Made by a program: the position numbers and the translations under genes. Source: JBEKYD01 sp052148435 (GTDB lineage: Bacteria; Acidobacteriota; Terriglobia; Bryobacterales; Bryobacteraceae). From it: a DNA stretch of 64,000 bases. Numbering within the stretch: position 1 is the first letter of the stretch; every line of letters starts with the position of its first letter. Location: assembly GCA_052148435.1 (NCBI GenBank), contig JBKQIF010000153.1, positions 1-64,000 on the forward strand. The letters are read 5' to 3'. Below the pieces are notes generated by a model that worked only from the letters and a program-made list of their open reading frames with translations, was not told the DNA's origin and searched no databases. Below, one piece after another: positions 17,889-26,405 of this stretch.

Positions 17889-18227
17889 TCAGGCGGCAGG
17901 CGGCATATTGAGCCGCTTTTCTACTTCCTTGACGCGGGATTCGAGAATGGCAAGCCGTTTCTTGAACGAGGCCGTTTCGTTCTCGGCCAACCCCATGCGC
18001 TCGTCGCTGGTCTGGCTGTAGTTGTAAAAAGCCTTCAAGAGTTCCGTCTGCCCGTCCCGGAACGCCTCCATGATCTCGTTGTGGCTATGGCTCGTCTCGG
18101 AACGGAGCATCTCCATGCGCTCATCGAGGCCCGTCATGCGCTCATCGAGGCCCGCCATGCGGTCGCCGAGGCGCGACTCGATGCCTTCGAGGTCTCCTTT
18201 TGTCGCGGGCGAATTGCGGTCGTCCAT
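17889..18227 (-). CDS. Small coiled-coil protein
   Basis: A 112-aa soluble protein of unknown function. It starts MDDRNSPATKGDLEGIESRL and shows a heptad pattern with repeated GLDERM units (two near residue 25), then SETSHSHNEIMEAFRDGQTELLKAFYNYSQTSDERM-type helix, ending in a second coiled coil (LAILESRVKEVEKRLN). The start at 18227 follows AGAGGA by five bases; the frame is open for 13 further codons. A gene of this kind is familiar from acidobacterial genomes, where its role is not known to me. Confidence 0.72.
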   Translation of the reverse strand: MDDRNSPATKGDLEGIESRLGDRMAGLDERMTGLDERMEMLRSETSHSHNEIMEAFRDGQTELLKAFYNYSQTSDERMGLAENETASFKKRLAILESRVKEVEKRLNMPPAA

Positions 18228-18317
18228 GGTTCCTCTCAATTGTAGCCGAAAAGTGGAACTCGTCACGCCCTCCCCCCTTCACTGCTATCCTCTAGAAATA
18301 TAGAGGAGCCATCACTA

Positions 18318-19826
18318 GTGAAACGGATCGGTTTGGCTGCGATTCTGGCTGCGGCTGTCTGCCTCGACGCGCAGGATCTCAAGGAATTTGAAAAGCGGGT
18401 TACCGAGTTCACCCTCAATAACGGGCTGCACTTCATCGTGGTCGAGCGGCACGACGCTCCGGTGGTGTCGTTTCATACTTACGTGAACGCCGGCTCGGTC
18501 GACGATCCTACCGGCCAGACCGGTCTGGCGCACATGTTCGAGCACATGGCCTTCAAGGGCAGCGAAACCATCGGCACCAAGGACTGGCCGGCGGAAAAGA
18601 AAGCCCTGGACGAGATCGAAGAGATCTACGGGCGTCTGGACGCCGAGCGCAACAAAGGCCCCAAGGCGGACGCAAGCCGCGTCTCGCTCCTCGAAGCGCA
18701 GTTGAAGCTCGCCATCGACCGCGCCCAGGCTTACGTCGAGCCCAACGAGTTCTCCCGCATCATCGAAGAGAATGGCGGCGTCGGTATGAATGCCGACACC
18801 TCGGTCGATCACACCGAGTACTTCTACAGCCTCCCCTCCAACCGCGCCGAGTTGTGGTTCCTGCTCGAGTCGCAGCGCTTCCTCCATCCCATCTTCCGCG
18901 AATTCTATAAGGAGCGGGACGTGGTGATGGAAGAGAATCGCATGCGCGTGGAATCCAGCCCCCAGGGCCGTCTGCTCGAGGATTTCAACGCCGCGGCGTT
19001 CGAAGCTTTCCCCTATCGCAATCCCCCCGGAGGCTGGAATAGCGACACCGAGAATCTGCGCGTGGCCGAAGCGCGGGCCTTCTTCGAGAAGTATTACGTG
19101 CCCGCCAACATCGTCATCGCCGTGGTCGGCGATATCGATCCCGCCGATGCCCGCCGCCTGGCCGAACGCTATTTCGGCCCCATGGCGGGCCGCCCGCTGC
19201 CGCCCGCCATCGTCACCCGCGACCCCGAACCCTCCGGCCCCAAAACCGTTGTCGTCGAATCTCGCAACCAGCCGCTGCTGGTGATCGGCTATCATCGCCC
19301 CGACCAGTACGACCCGGACGATCCGGTATTCGATGTCATCTCCATGATCCTTTCGAGCGGCCGCACCGGCATGATGTACAAAGAGTTGGTCGAGCAAAAG
19401 CGCCTCGCCCTGGAAGCCGAGGCCATCCCCACTTATCCCGATGGCCGCTACCCCAACCTGTTTCTGTTCTTCCTGGTTCCCGGCCGGGGCCACACCGTCG
19501 AGGAAAACCAGAAAGCCCTGGACGACCTGCTCGGGCGTTTCCTCGCCACTCCGGTCGACGGCGAAACCTTGAACCGGGTGAAAACCAAGGTTCGCGCCTC
19601 GGTCATCCGCAGGCTCGACAGCAATGCCGGCCTGGCTTCCTCGCTCACTCTGGCCTACGCCAGCTACGGCGACTGGCGAAAGCTCTTCACCGAGATCGAC
19701 GACCTGAATAAGGTGACCGCCGAGGACGTCGCGAGGGTGGCCCGGGAGTGCTTCGTAACCAAATCCAGGACCGTTGCGTATACCGTGAATCCGGCGCCGC
19801 CGCCCCGCGCTGGAGGTGCTCGATGA
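18318..19826 (+). CDS. M16 zinc peptidase, catalytic subunit
   Basis: A 502-aa exported insulinase-family peptidase. A short signal peptide (MKRIGLAAILAAAVCLDAQ) precedes the N-terminal M16 domain with the inverted zinc motif HMFEH in GLAHMFEHMAFKGSE and the distal Glu in VDHTEYFYSLPSN. The second M16 domain follows (LLVIGYHRPDQYDPDD). GTG start at 18318 with AGAGGAG 9 nt upstream; TATCCT at 18286-18291 is a likely -10 box. It overlaps the next gene by 4 nt (ATGA). The following M16 protein lacks the zinc motif, so the two probably form an active/inactive heterodimer digesting periplasmic peptides. Confidence 0.92.
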   Translation: MKRIGLAAILAAAVCLDAQDLKEFEKRVTEFTLNNGLHFIVVERHDAPVVSFHTYVNAGSVDDPTGQTGLAHMFEHMAFKGSETIGTKDWPAEKKALDEIEEIYGRLDAERNKGPKADASRVSLLEAQLKLAIDRAQAYVEPNEFSRIIEENGGVGMNADTSVDHTEYFYSLPSNRAELWFLLESQRFLHPIFREFYKERDVVMEENRMRVESSPQGRLLEDFNAAAFEAFPYRNPPGGWNSDTENLRVAEARAFFEKYYVPANIVIAVVGDIDPADARRLAERYFGPMAGRPLPPAIVTRDPEPSGPKTVVVESRNQPLLVIGYHRPDQYDPDDPVFDVISMILSSGRTGMMYKELVEQKRLALEAEAIPTYPDGRYPNLFLFFLVPGRGHTVEENQKALDDLLGRFLATPVDGETLNRVKTKVRASVIRRLDSNAGLASSLTLAYASYGDWRKLFTEIDDLNKVTAEDVARVARECFVTKSRTVAYTVNPAPPPRAGGAR

Positions 19827-21955
19827 AACTCGCGCTGGCGCTCCTCGCTCCCCTTGCCGCCTGGGCGCAAACGGCTCCGGCCGCTCATCCCGTCCCACAT
19901 CCGGCCGCCGCTCCTCCCTCTTCTGCTCCGTCCTATAAGGACCTCAAGTTTCCCCCGCTGAAGCCCATTCCCATTCCCAAAGTGGAGACCTTCACCCTGC
20001 CGAGCGGCATGCGCCTCTATCTTCTGGAGGATCGCGATCTGCCCCTGATCGGCGGCTCGGCCCGCGTCCGCACCGGCAACCTGTTCGATCCGCCCGAGAA
20101 GATCGGCCTCGCCACCATAACCGGCATGGCGCTGCGCACCGGCGGCACCAAGACCCGCACCGGTGACGAGATCGATGCGCAACTGGAAGACGTGGCCGCC
20201 TCCGTCGAGAGCCGGATCGACGAAACCTCCGGCTCGGTCGGTTTCAACTGCCTCAAAGAAAATGCCGACGACGTCCTGGCCGTTTTTCACGACCTCCTCA
20301 CCGCACCGGAATTCCGCGCCGAGAAAGTCGAGCTCGCCAAGACCCAGATGCGCAGCGCTATCGCGCGCCGCAACGACGACGCTCACGGCATCCTGGAGCG
20401 CGAATTCGCCGCCATCGTCTACGGCCCCGCCACGCCCTACGGCTGGGATGAGCAGTACGACACCATCAATCGCATCGCCCGCGCCGACGTCGAGAATTTT
20501 TATTCGCGCTATTTCTTTCCGGCCAACGTGGTGTTGGCGGTGCGCGGTGATTTCGACGCCGCCCAGATGCGCGCCAAAATCGAAAAGCTCTTCGCCGATT
20601 GGACGGCGAAGCAGCCGCCCGTTCCCGCCTTCCCGAAAGTCGCCGCCCAGCCCGCTCCGGGCGTCCATCTCGCCACCAAGACCGATGTCAGCCAGACATT
20701 CTTTTCCATCGGTCACCTGGGCGGTGAGTTCCGCGACAAGGATTACGCCGCGCTCGAAATCGCGGCCGACATCCTGGGCGGCGGATTTCAGAGCCGCCTG
20801 TTCCAGTTAGTGCGCACCAGGATGGGCAACGCCTACGACATCTCCGCCGGCTGGGGCGGCAACTACGACCATCCCGGTCTGTTTCAGATCTCCGGCAGCA
20901 CCAAGTCGGCGTCCACCGCCGAAACCATCAAGGTCATCCTCGCCGAAGTCAACCGCCTTCGCGCCACCGAGGTATCCGACGCCGAGCTCAAGACCGCCAA
21001 GGACACGGCGCTCAACAGCCTCGTGTTTGCCTTCGACAGCAAGTCCAAAACCCTCAACCGCCTGCTCAATTACGAGTATTACGGCTACCCCAGGGATTTC
21101 ATCCAGCAGTATCAGAGCGCGCTCGCCGCCGTCACTCGCGCCGACGTCCTGCGGGTAGCCAAAGAGCGTTTCAATCCCGCCAACTTCACCATCGTGGCGG
21201 TGGGCAATCCGGAGCATTTCGGCGCGCCCCTCGATTCCCTCGGCCTTCCCATCAAGCCCATCGATCTCACCATTCCCGAAGCGCGCCTGGAAGAAAAACC
21301 CGTCGACCCGGAACATGCCGCGCTGGGAAAGAAGTTGCTCCAGCGCGTCCAGCAAGCCGTCGGCGGCTCGGACAAACTGGCCGCCGTGCACGATTACCGC
21401 CGCGCCGCCGACTACCAACTGGATCCCTCCAGACCCATCAGCTTTGCCAAAGAGGTCGAGCAATGGATCGCTCCCTCCTACATGCGCCAGGACCTTACCG
21501 CCGCCGCCGGGGGCATGTTAATCTACTCCGACGGCAAGATCGGTTACACCAGCACTCCCGCGGGTTCCGGCCCGGCCGGCGGCGCACAACTGCGGCAGAT
21601 CAAGGGCGATTTGTTCCGCTCGTGGTTTCAGTTCCTGCTCAGCGACCGTATCGCCGGCCGCACCGTCAGCGGCATCGACGATCGCACCGTGGAAATCTCC
21701 GACGGCTATTCCACCGCCAGGCTGGTCGTCTCGCCGGATACCGGCTTGCCGGAACGCGTCCTGTACCAAAGTTACGCCCCCGGCTCCCCGCCCGCCGCCA
21801 CCGAAGAAATTTATTCCGATTACCGCGAGCTTGCCGGCGTTCGCGTACCTTATAAAGTGGTCATGATGGAAAACGGCAAGAAGCTCGCGGACGTCACCGT
21901 CACCAGCTTCCGGGTGAACAACGGCCTGAAGGTCGAGGATCTGGCCGCGCACTAA
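19823..21955 (+). CDS. M16-family non-catalytic partner with C-terminal extension
   Basis: A 710-aa exported protein. The signal peptide MKLALALLAPLAAWAQ and a Pro/Ala-rich linker lead into two M16 domains (TFTLPSGMRLYLLEDRDLP, then FFSIGHLGGEFRDKDY and GGGFQSRLFQLVRTRMGNAY). Where HxxEH should be, it reads GLATITGMALRTGGT, so zinc binding is lost. The GGGF...R...Y part that helps substrate binding in partner subunits remains. Residues 500-710 form an added domain (LQRVQQAVGGSDKLAAVHDY) like outer-membrane lipoprotein-sorting folds. It overlaps both neighbours (4 nt and 1 nt), indicating translational coupling. Confidence 0.88.
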   Translation: MKLALALLAPLAAWAQTAPAAHPVPHPAAAPPSSAPSYKDLKFPPLKPIPIPKVETFTLPSGMRLYLLEDRDLPLIGGSARVRTGNLFDPPEKIGLATITGMALRTGGTKTRTGDEIDAQLEDVAASVESRIDETSGSVGFNCLKENADDVLAVFHDLLTAPEFRAEKVELAKTQMRSAIARRNDDAHGILEREFAAIVYGPATPYGWDEQYDTINRIARADVENFYSRYFFPANVVLAVRGDFDAAQMRAKIEKLFADWTAKQPPVPAFPKVAAQPAPGVHLATKTDVSQTFFSIGHLGGEFRDKDYAALEIAADILGGGFQSRLFQLVRTRMGNAYDISAGWGGNYDHPGLFQISGSTKSASTAETIKVILAEVNRLRATEVSDAELKTAKDTALNSLVFAFDSKSKTLNRLLNYEYYGYPRDFIQQYQSALAAVTRADVLRVAKERFNPANFTIVAVGNPEHFGAPLDSLGLPIKPIDLTIPEARLEEKPVDPEHAALGKKLLQRVQQAVGGSDKLAAVHDYRRAADYQLDPSRPISFAKEVEQWIAPSYMRQDLTAAAGGMLIYSDGKIGYTSTPAGSGPAGGAQLRQIKGDLFRSWFQFLLSDRIAGRTVSGIDDRTVEISDGYSTARLVVSPDTGLPERVLYQSYAPGSPPAATEEIYSDYRELAGVRVPYKVVMMENGKKLADVTVTSFRVNNGLKVEDLAAH

Positions 21956-22749
21956 TGCGCACCTCCCACATTACCATCGCGGCCGCGCTGGCCATCGCGC
22001 TGGCCCGAGGCCAGGAAACCCGGCAGGATCGCGGCAAGCGCGTCGTCGAGGAAGCTCTGGCGGCGCTGGGCGGTCAGGCTTTTCTGCACATGGAAGACCG
22101 GGTGGTTTCCGGCCGCGCCTACTCCTTTTACCGCACCCAGATCTCCGGCCTGTCCGTGGCCACCATCTATACCCGCTACACCGTGCCCGCTCCCGGCAAA
22201 CTGGGCCTGCGCGAGCGCCAGGCTTTCGGCAAGAAGCAGGACGAAGGCTGGCTTCTGTTCACCGATCAGGGCGGCTGGGACGTGAGCTTCCGCGGCGCCC
22301 GCCCCCTCACCGACGAGGTCTACAACAACTTCAAAGAAAACACCGAGCGCGGCATCCTCTATATCCTCCGCCAGCGTCTGAACGAGCCGGGCCTTTCTTT
22401 CTACTCCGAAGGCCGCGACACTTTCGAGAACCAGCCCGTTGACATTGTCGATATCACCGACGCCACCGGCTTCACCATCACCGTCTCCTTCAACCAGTTC
22501 ACCAAGTTGCCCATCCGCCAAACCTACCGCCGCCGCAATCCCCTCTATCGCGACTTCGATACCGAAGTCACCGTCTACACCAAGTACCGCTCCGTGAATG
22601 GCATCAACTGGCCCTACGACGTCCACCGCGAACGCAACGGCGATAAAGTCTTCGAACTCTACGCCGACTCCGTCGAGATGAATAAAGACCTGAAGGACGA
22701 CCTGTTCACCTTGCCCGGAAAAATCAAGATTCTGCCCAAAGCCCAATAG
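21955..22749 (+). CDS. LolA-like periplasmic protein
   Basis: A 264-aa secreted protein (signal MRTSHITIAAALAIALARG). The body is beta-strand rich, with GRAYSFYRTQISGLSVATIY, GWDVSFRGARPLTDE, SVNGINWPYDVHRERNGDKV and DDLFTLPGKIKILPK. This reads like the outer-membrane lipoprotein-sorting (LolA/LolB-like) fold and parallels the C-terminal extension of the preceding M16 protein. The two genes overlap by one base (TAATG), so it is the third gene of the peptidase operon. Binding of a lipophilic ligand is inferred from fold resemblance only. Confidence 0.65.
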   Translation: MRTSHITIAAALAIALARGQETRQDRGKRVVEEALAALGGQAFLHMEDRVVSGRAYSFYRTQISGLSVATIYTRYTVPAPGKLGLRERQAFGKKQDEGWLLFTDQGGWDVSFRGARPLTDEVYNNFKENTERGILYILRQRLNEPGLSFYSEGRDTFENQPVDIVDITDATGFTITVSFNQFTKLPIRQTYRRRNPLYRDFDTEVTVYTKYRSVNGINWPYDVHRERNGDKVFELYADSVEMNKDLKDDLFTLPGKIKILPKAQ

Positions 22750-22802
22750 CCGGGGTTGCTGCCGCGGCGAATTTTCGTGGCGCGGGCAAGGGGCGGCCGC
22801 GA

Positions 22803-22836
22803 GACAGACGACAAACGTCGATCGTCTGTCCCACCC
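22803..22836. repeat. Palindromic repeat with CCCACC flank
   Basis: GACAGACGA (22803-22811) and TCGTCTGTC (22822-22830) form a perfect 9-bp stem, followed by CCACCC. Related copies are at 39251-39285, 39315-39345 and, with changed stems, 25089-25112 and 51671-51696. Confidence 0.7.
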
Positions 22837-22877
22837 GCTCGGTGCCCCGCGGGCCCTATAGGCCGAGCGCAAAGGCA

Positions 22878-22911
22878 CGCACGCCAGGCGGTGTAGCTGG
22901 CTGGGCGTGCG
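22878..22911. terminator. Possible bidirectional terminator hairpin
   Basis: CGCACGCCAG pairs with CTGGGCGTGCG (one bulged base) between the convergent LolA-like and inositol-monophosphatase genes. There is no U-tract, so termination is only suggested by position. Confidence 0.35.
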
Positions 22912-22937
22912 CACGATTTGGATGAAGAGCCTCGGCC

Positions 22938-23744
22938 CTAGATCTCCGGCAGCGGCACGCGCAGCTTGCCGTTGAAGATTTCGCCGAACGCGGCCAGGAT
23001 CTGGTCGTGCAACATCCCGTTGTCGGCCAGCACGTGCTCGGATTCCGTTACGCTGTGCTTGCCGCCGCGCATATCCGATACCCGCCCGCCGGCCTCTTCC
23101 ACCAGCAGCGTACCGGCCGCCACGTCCCACGGCTTCAATCCGAATTCCCAGTACAGGTCCAGGCGGCCGCAGGCCACGTAGGCCAGGTCGATCGCGGCCG
23201 AACCGGTGCGCCGCACCCCGTGCGAAGCCATCGCCAGTTGGTAATAGAAATGGATGTTGACGTTGTGGTGGCGCTTACGGCTGGGAAAGCCGGTCGATCC
23301 CAGGCTTTCGGCCACCCTGGCCACGCTCGAAACGTGAATCCGCCGGTTGTTCAGATAGGCACCGGCGCCGCGCTCGGCGGTGTAGAGCTCGTCGCGCGTG
23401 GGATCGTACACCACCCCCGCCACGATTTCCCCGGCCCGCTCCAGCCCCAGCGTCACATTAAAATAGGGAAAGCCGTGGGCGAAGTTGGTGGTGCCGTCGA
23501 GCGGGTCCACGAACCAGCGGTATTCGGAAGCGCTCTGGTGTCCCCCGCCTTCCTCAGCCACGATATTGTGGGAGGGGAAATGCGATCGCAGCCGCTCCAC
23601 CACCAGCTTTTCGCTGGCGCGGTCGGCTTCCGTCACCAGGTCGAACTCACCCTTGGTCTGGTAGCCGATGCGGCGCTCCAGGTAGCGCGACACCAGCCCG
23701 CCCGCTTCGCGCGCGATCTCTACCGCCGTTTCCAGGTACGACAT
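22938..23744 (-). CDS. Inositol-1-monophosphatase family protein
   Basis: A 268-aa Mg2+-dependent phosphatase. Metal-site motifs are intact: VTEADRASEK, AEEGG, WFVDPLDGTTNFAHGFPYF and the C-terminal KPWDVAAGTLLVEEAGG. It should dephosphorylate myo-inositol-1-phosphate or related substrates such as NADP, fructose-1,6-bisphosphate or 3'-phosphoadenosine phosphates; the family does not separate these by sequence alone. It lies 11 nt downstream of the Hfq-like gene and probably shares its transcript with the VWFA gene. Confidence 0.92.
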   Translation of the reverse strand: MSYLETAVEIAREAGGLVSRYLERRIGYQTKGEFDLVTEADRASEKLVVERLRSHFPSHNIVAEEGGGHQSASEYRWFVDPLDGTTNFAHGFPYFNVTLGLERAGEIVAGVVYDPTRDELYTAERGAGAYLNNRRIHVSSVARVAESLGSTGFPSRKRHHNVNIHFYYQLAMASHGVRRTGSAAIDLAYVACGRLDLYWEFGLKPWDVAAGTLLVEEAGGRVSDMRGGKHSVTESEHVLADNGMLHDQILAAFGEIFNGKLRVPLPEI

Positions 23745-23755
23745 AGCGGAGGAGA

Positions 23756-24004
23756 CTAGTTCTCCTCCATCAAATACTTGATATCGTGCTTGAAAATGAA
23801 CAGGTTGGGTTCACCTCGGCGAGTGATCCGGATGAAGGAATGGTCGTAGTATTCGATCACCCCCACCACTTCGTCGCCGCCGCTCAGTTTCACCCGCACC
23901 GGGGTGGCGCTCTCGATCAGCCGCTTGAGATACTTGATTTCTTCAAGCGTCTGTTCCGGGGCGCGGCTGCTCTTTCCGCCTTGTGATGTACCGAATTCTC
24001 CCAC
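23756..24004 (-). CDS. hfq: Hfq-like Sm-fold RNA chaperone
   Basis: An 82-aa protein. After a 20-residue hydrophilic tail come an N-terminal helix (TLEEIKYLKRLIESATPV) and the five-strand Sm fold: VRVKLSGGDEVVGVIEYYDHSFIRI (Sm1-like), then NLFIFKHDIKYL. The last part keeps the KH pair of the Hfq Sm2 motif (YKHAI in E. coli). This is a divergent but credible Hfq expected to form a ring binding U-rich sRNA tails. GTG start; the upstream VWFA stop codon overlaps it by one base (TAGTG), so translation is probably coupled. Confidence 0.78.
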   Translation of the reverse strand: MGEFGTSQGGKSSRAPEQTLEEIKYLKRLIESATPVRVKLSGGDEVVGVIEYYDHSFIRITRRGEPNLFIFKHDIKYLMEEN

Positions 24005-24975
24005 TATTTTTTCTTCACCAGTGGTTCCGTGGACACGCGACCGCCCCCGGAACCCGCACTTGCAATCGCATCCCCATAATAGCCGTTACGCGCCGATACC
24101 TGCAATCCCGGGATTTTGGCGCGTAATTCCAGCTTGTGAAAACGTTCCTTGGTCAAGGGAACGCCGCGCGGATAATAACCCAAAAGATAGGAGGTGCGCA
24201 GGTCGTTAATGATGGAAGCGAAGGCGCTGTCGAGCTCGGCCGCCGTGGCCGGCAGGAACGTTCTCCCTCCCGTTCCCTGAGCCATGAAAGTGAGCGCGTT
24301 TTCTCCGCCGACGTTGCGCCCGGCATCGTTGGTGATGGGCACGTCCACCACCGGATACATGGTCGCATCCGCCATTTGCGCCGCCGCCAGCGCCTGGTGG
24401 GAATCCTTGATGCTGGTGGTTTCTCCGCCGTCGCTTACCACCACGATCACTTTGCGGCCTTCCCGCGCCTCCAGGCCCTCGGTCGATGCCAGCCAAATGG
24501 CATCGTACAGAGAGGTGCCCGCCGAGCCGTGGACTTTCCTCAATTGAGCTTCGAGCAACGTGTAGTTGTGAGTGAAGTCCTGTATCAGCCGGACGCTGTC
24601 GTCGAAACTGTAGAGCGCCACGCGATCCTCCGGGTTCCCTTCCCGCAGCAGGGCACGCAGGAACTTGGCGGCGGAGTCGGTTTCGTACTTGATGTCCTTG
24701 GCGGTCGATCCGCTTACGTCGATCAATACCGCCACCGAAAGCGGCTGCTCGCTGCGGCGCTCGAAGACCGCGATTTCCTGCCGCACGCCGTTGTCGAAGA
24801 TTTCGAAATCCTCCTTGGCAAGCGTGCCCACCAGTTGCCCAACACGATTGCGCGCGGTGGCCGTTACCCGCACCAGGCTGACGTCGGCCCGAAACACCGT
24901 TTGCGCGCTCAGGCCCGCCGCCAAGGCCGCTGCTAAGAATGCGGCGGCAAAGTGGCGCGGGCACTCGTGCCCCAT
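24004..24975 (-). CDS. Secreted VWFA-domain protein, acidobacterial type
   Basis: A 323-aa second member of the acidobacterial VWFA family. The signal peptide (MGHECPRHFAAAFLAAALAAG, cleavage near LSAQ) is followed by the family's N-terminal beta domain (VRVTATARNRVGQLVGTLAKEDF in part). The A domain carries MIDAS-like LIDVSGSTAKD and VVSDGGETTS. Ser-Thr replaces the usual Ser-Met but metal binding should hold. The C-terminal TSYLLGYYPRGVPLT is a family signature. The start was placed at the signal peptide because upstream sequence is repeat DNA. It is first in a three-gene run with the Hfq-like and phosphatase genes. Confidence 0.88.
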   Translation of the reverse strand: MGHECPRHFAAAFLAAALAAGLSAQTVFRADVSLVRVTATARNRVGQLVGTLAKEDFEIFDNGVRQEIAVFERRSEQPLSVAVLIDVSGSTAKDIKYETDSAAKFLRALLREGNPEDRVALYSFDDSVRLIQDFTHNYTLLEAQLRKVHGSAGTSLYDAIWLASTEGLEAREGRKVIVVVSDGGETTSIKDSHQALAAAQMADATMYPVVDVPITNDAGRNVGGENALTFMAQGTGGRTFLPATAAELDSAFASIINDLRTSYLLGYYPRGVPLTKERFHKLELRAKIPGLQVSARNGYYGDAIASAGSGGGRVSTEPLVKKK

Positions 24976-25088
24976 GCCACTCAGCTGTGCCGCTATCGAA
25001 CCTGTTCCGCAGCCGGCCCCCTGGCCGGCTTGTCGGGGATCGTAAGCGCTTGATTCTTCGGGGGAAGAGCGGGTCCGGGGGAACCCGC

Positions 25089-25112
25089 GCGGACCAGGGG
25101 GTCCGCCCCACC
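25089..25112. repeat. Palindromic repeat with CCCACC flank, different stem
   Basis: GCGGACC-AGGG-GGTCCGC is a perfect 7-bp stem followed by CCCACC. It shares the flank but not the inner stem with the copies at 22803, 39251 and 51671. Confidence 0.65.
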
Positions 25113-25177
25113 ATTTATGCAGAACCCTGCTTTTGCGAAAACTAAGTGGCGGCAGGCACGAGTTCCCGCGCCACAAC

Positions 25178-25903
25178 CTATTCCACCACCGGAACATCGC
25201 GGTCCCACTCCCCTTCCACCCACACTTCGCCGTCGGCAAAATGCTCCTTCTTCCAGATCGGCACCAGCTTCTTCAGGCGATCGATCCCCTCCAGCGCCGC
25301 CTCGAAAGCCGGCCGCCGATGGGGCGCCGTCACGACCACCGCTACGCTCGTCTCGCCGATCAACACACGCCCCAGCCGATGCACCATGGCTACCCGGCCG
25401 ATGGCATGCCGGGCCGCCAACTCCCGGCCGATGCGCGCCATGGTTTTCAGAGCCAGCGCCGGGTAACCTTCATATTCGAGGCAGAGGGTCGCGCGGCCCT
25501 TGGTGTTGTTGCGAACCGTGCCCTCGAAGGTCACCACCGCGCCCTCCGCGCCGTTCAACAGGCTGAGCGCCAGCGCCCTGGCTTCGATGGGGTGGCGCAC
25601 AATGGCGCAATACAGGCCTTCTTCCCGAATTTCCCCGGTTTCCGCGCCGCCCTCGCCCGATCCCCCGCTCACTGGCGGCAGGAAAGCGATCTCATCGCCT
25701 TCGGCCAGGCGCGTGGAAGGTTCGGCAAACTCCTGATTGAGCGCCATCGCGATCCGGCCCCGCAGCGCATCCACCGCGGGATAGCGGGCGGCATAAGCGG
25801 CAAACACCGCGGCCAGGTCGGCGCCTTCCGCGATCCGGGCCTCTTCCTCCACCCGGCCCACCATATCCTTCAACATGCCGAAAAACAGTACACGTACCTG
25901 CAT
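25178..25903 (-). CDS. MoaD-MoaE fusion, molybdopterin synthase
   Basis: A 241-aa fusion of both molybdopterin synthase subunits, which insert two sulfurs into precursor Z. Residues 1-82 are MoaD (ubiquitin-like: MQVRVLFFGMLKDMVGR, ending EIAFLPPVSGG with the functional Gly-Gly). A linker GSGEGGAETGEIREE leads to MoaE (VTFEGTVRNNTKGR, YEGYPALALKTM, VPIWKKEHFADGE with the active-site Lys). The thiocarboxylate forms on a free C-terminal Gly, so the internal Gly-Gly implies processing, as reported for mycobacterial MoaX. No other moa gene is nearby. It is divergent from the ybgC-like gene. Confidence 0.9.
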   Translation of the reverse strand: MQVRVLFFGMLKDMVGRVEEEARIAEGADLAAVFAAYAARYPAVDALRGRIAMALNQEFAEPSTRLAEGDEIAFLPPVSGGSGEGGAETGEIREEGLYCAIVRHPIEARALALSLLNGAEGAVVTFEGTVRNNTKGRATLCLEYEGYPALALKTMARIGRELAARHAIGRVAMVHRLGRVLIGETSVAVVVTAPHRRPAFEAALEGIDRLKKLVPIWKKEHFADGEVWVEGEWDRDVPVVE

Positions 25904-25985
25904 TGCGGCTCCGTCTTTGGTTTCAAGTCTAACAGACGCTTGCGCTTCGCCAGGCGTTGCGGCTGATACAATCGGAGTTCTTCTT

Positions 25986-26393
25986 ATGCCCACCCCCTCG
26001 GAAACCCGCTTCCGCGTGCGCTACGCCGAAACCGACCAGATGGGCGTGGTTTATTACGCCAACTACCTGGTGTGGATGGAGGTTGGCCGCGTCGAGCTGT
26101 GCAAGGCGCTGGGCTTCAACTACCGCGACATGGAGCGCGACGACGGCATTTACCTGGCCGTAGCCGAGGCCACCTGCCGCTATCGGGCCCCCGCCCGTTT
26201 CGACGACGAAGTAACCGTCAAAACCTGGATGGAAGACGTCAACAAGCGGATTGTCGTCTTTGCCTATGAAATCCGTACCGGCGACCGCGTTCTGGCTACC
26301 GGCTCCACCCGCCACGTTTTCGTGTCGCGCCAATTGGAACGTACCCGCCTGCCCGACAAGTACTACCCGCTGTTCGGGATCTCGCCCGAGTAA
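25986..26393 (+). CDS. YbgC-type acyl-CoA thioesterase
   Basis: A 135-aa single hot-dog domain. The motif VRYAETDQMGVVYYANYLVW carries the conserved Asp and the HotDog helix typical of YbgC/4-hydroxybenzoyl-CoA thioesterases; Gln replaces the residue after Asp as in many YbgC proteins. It hydrolyses short-chain or hydroxyacyl-CoA. E. coli YbgC sits with tol-pal, but here it precedes a Gfo/Idh/MocA oxidoreductase by 12 nt. TACAAT at 25967-25972 is a likely -10 box. The start at 25986 was chosen because the domain begins at once. Confidence 0.9.
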   Translation: MPTPSETRFRVRYAETDQMGVVYYANYLVWMEVGRVELCKALGFNYRDMERDDGIYLAVAEATCRYRAPARFDDEVTVKTWMEDVNKRIVVFAYEIRTGDRVLATGSTRHVFVSRQLERTRLPDKYYPLFGISPE

Positions 26394-26405
26394 AATGGTG
26401 ACGTC

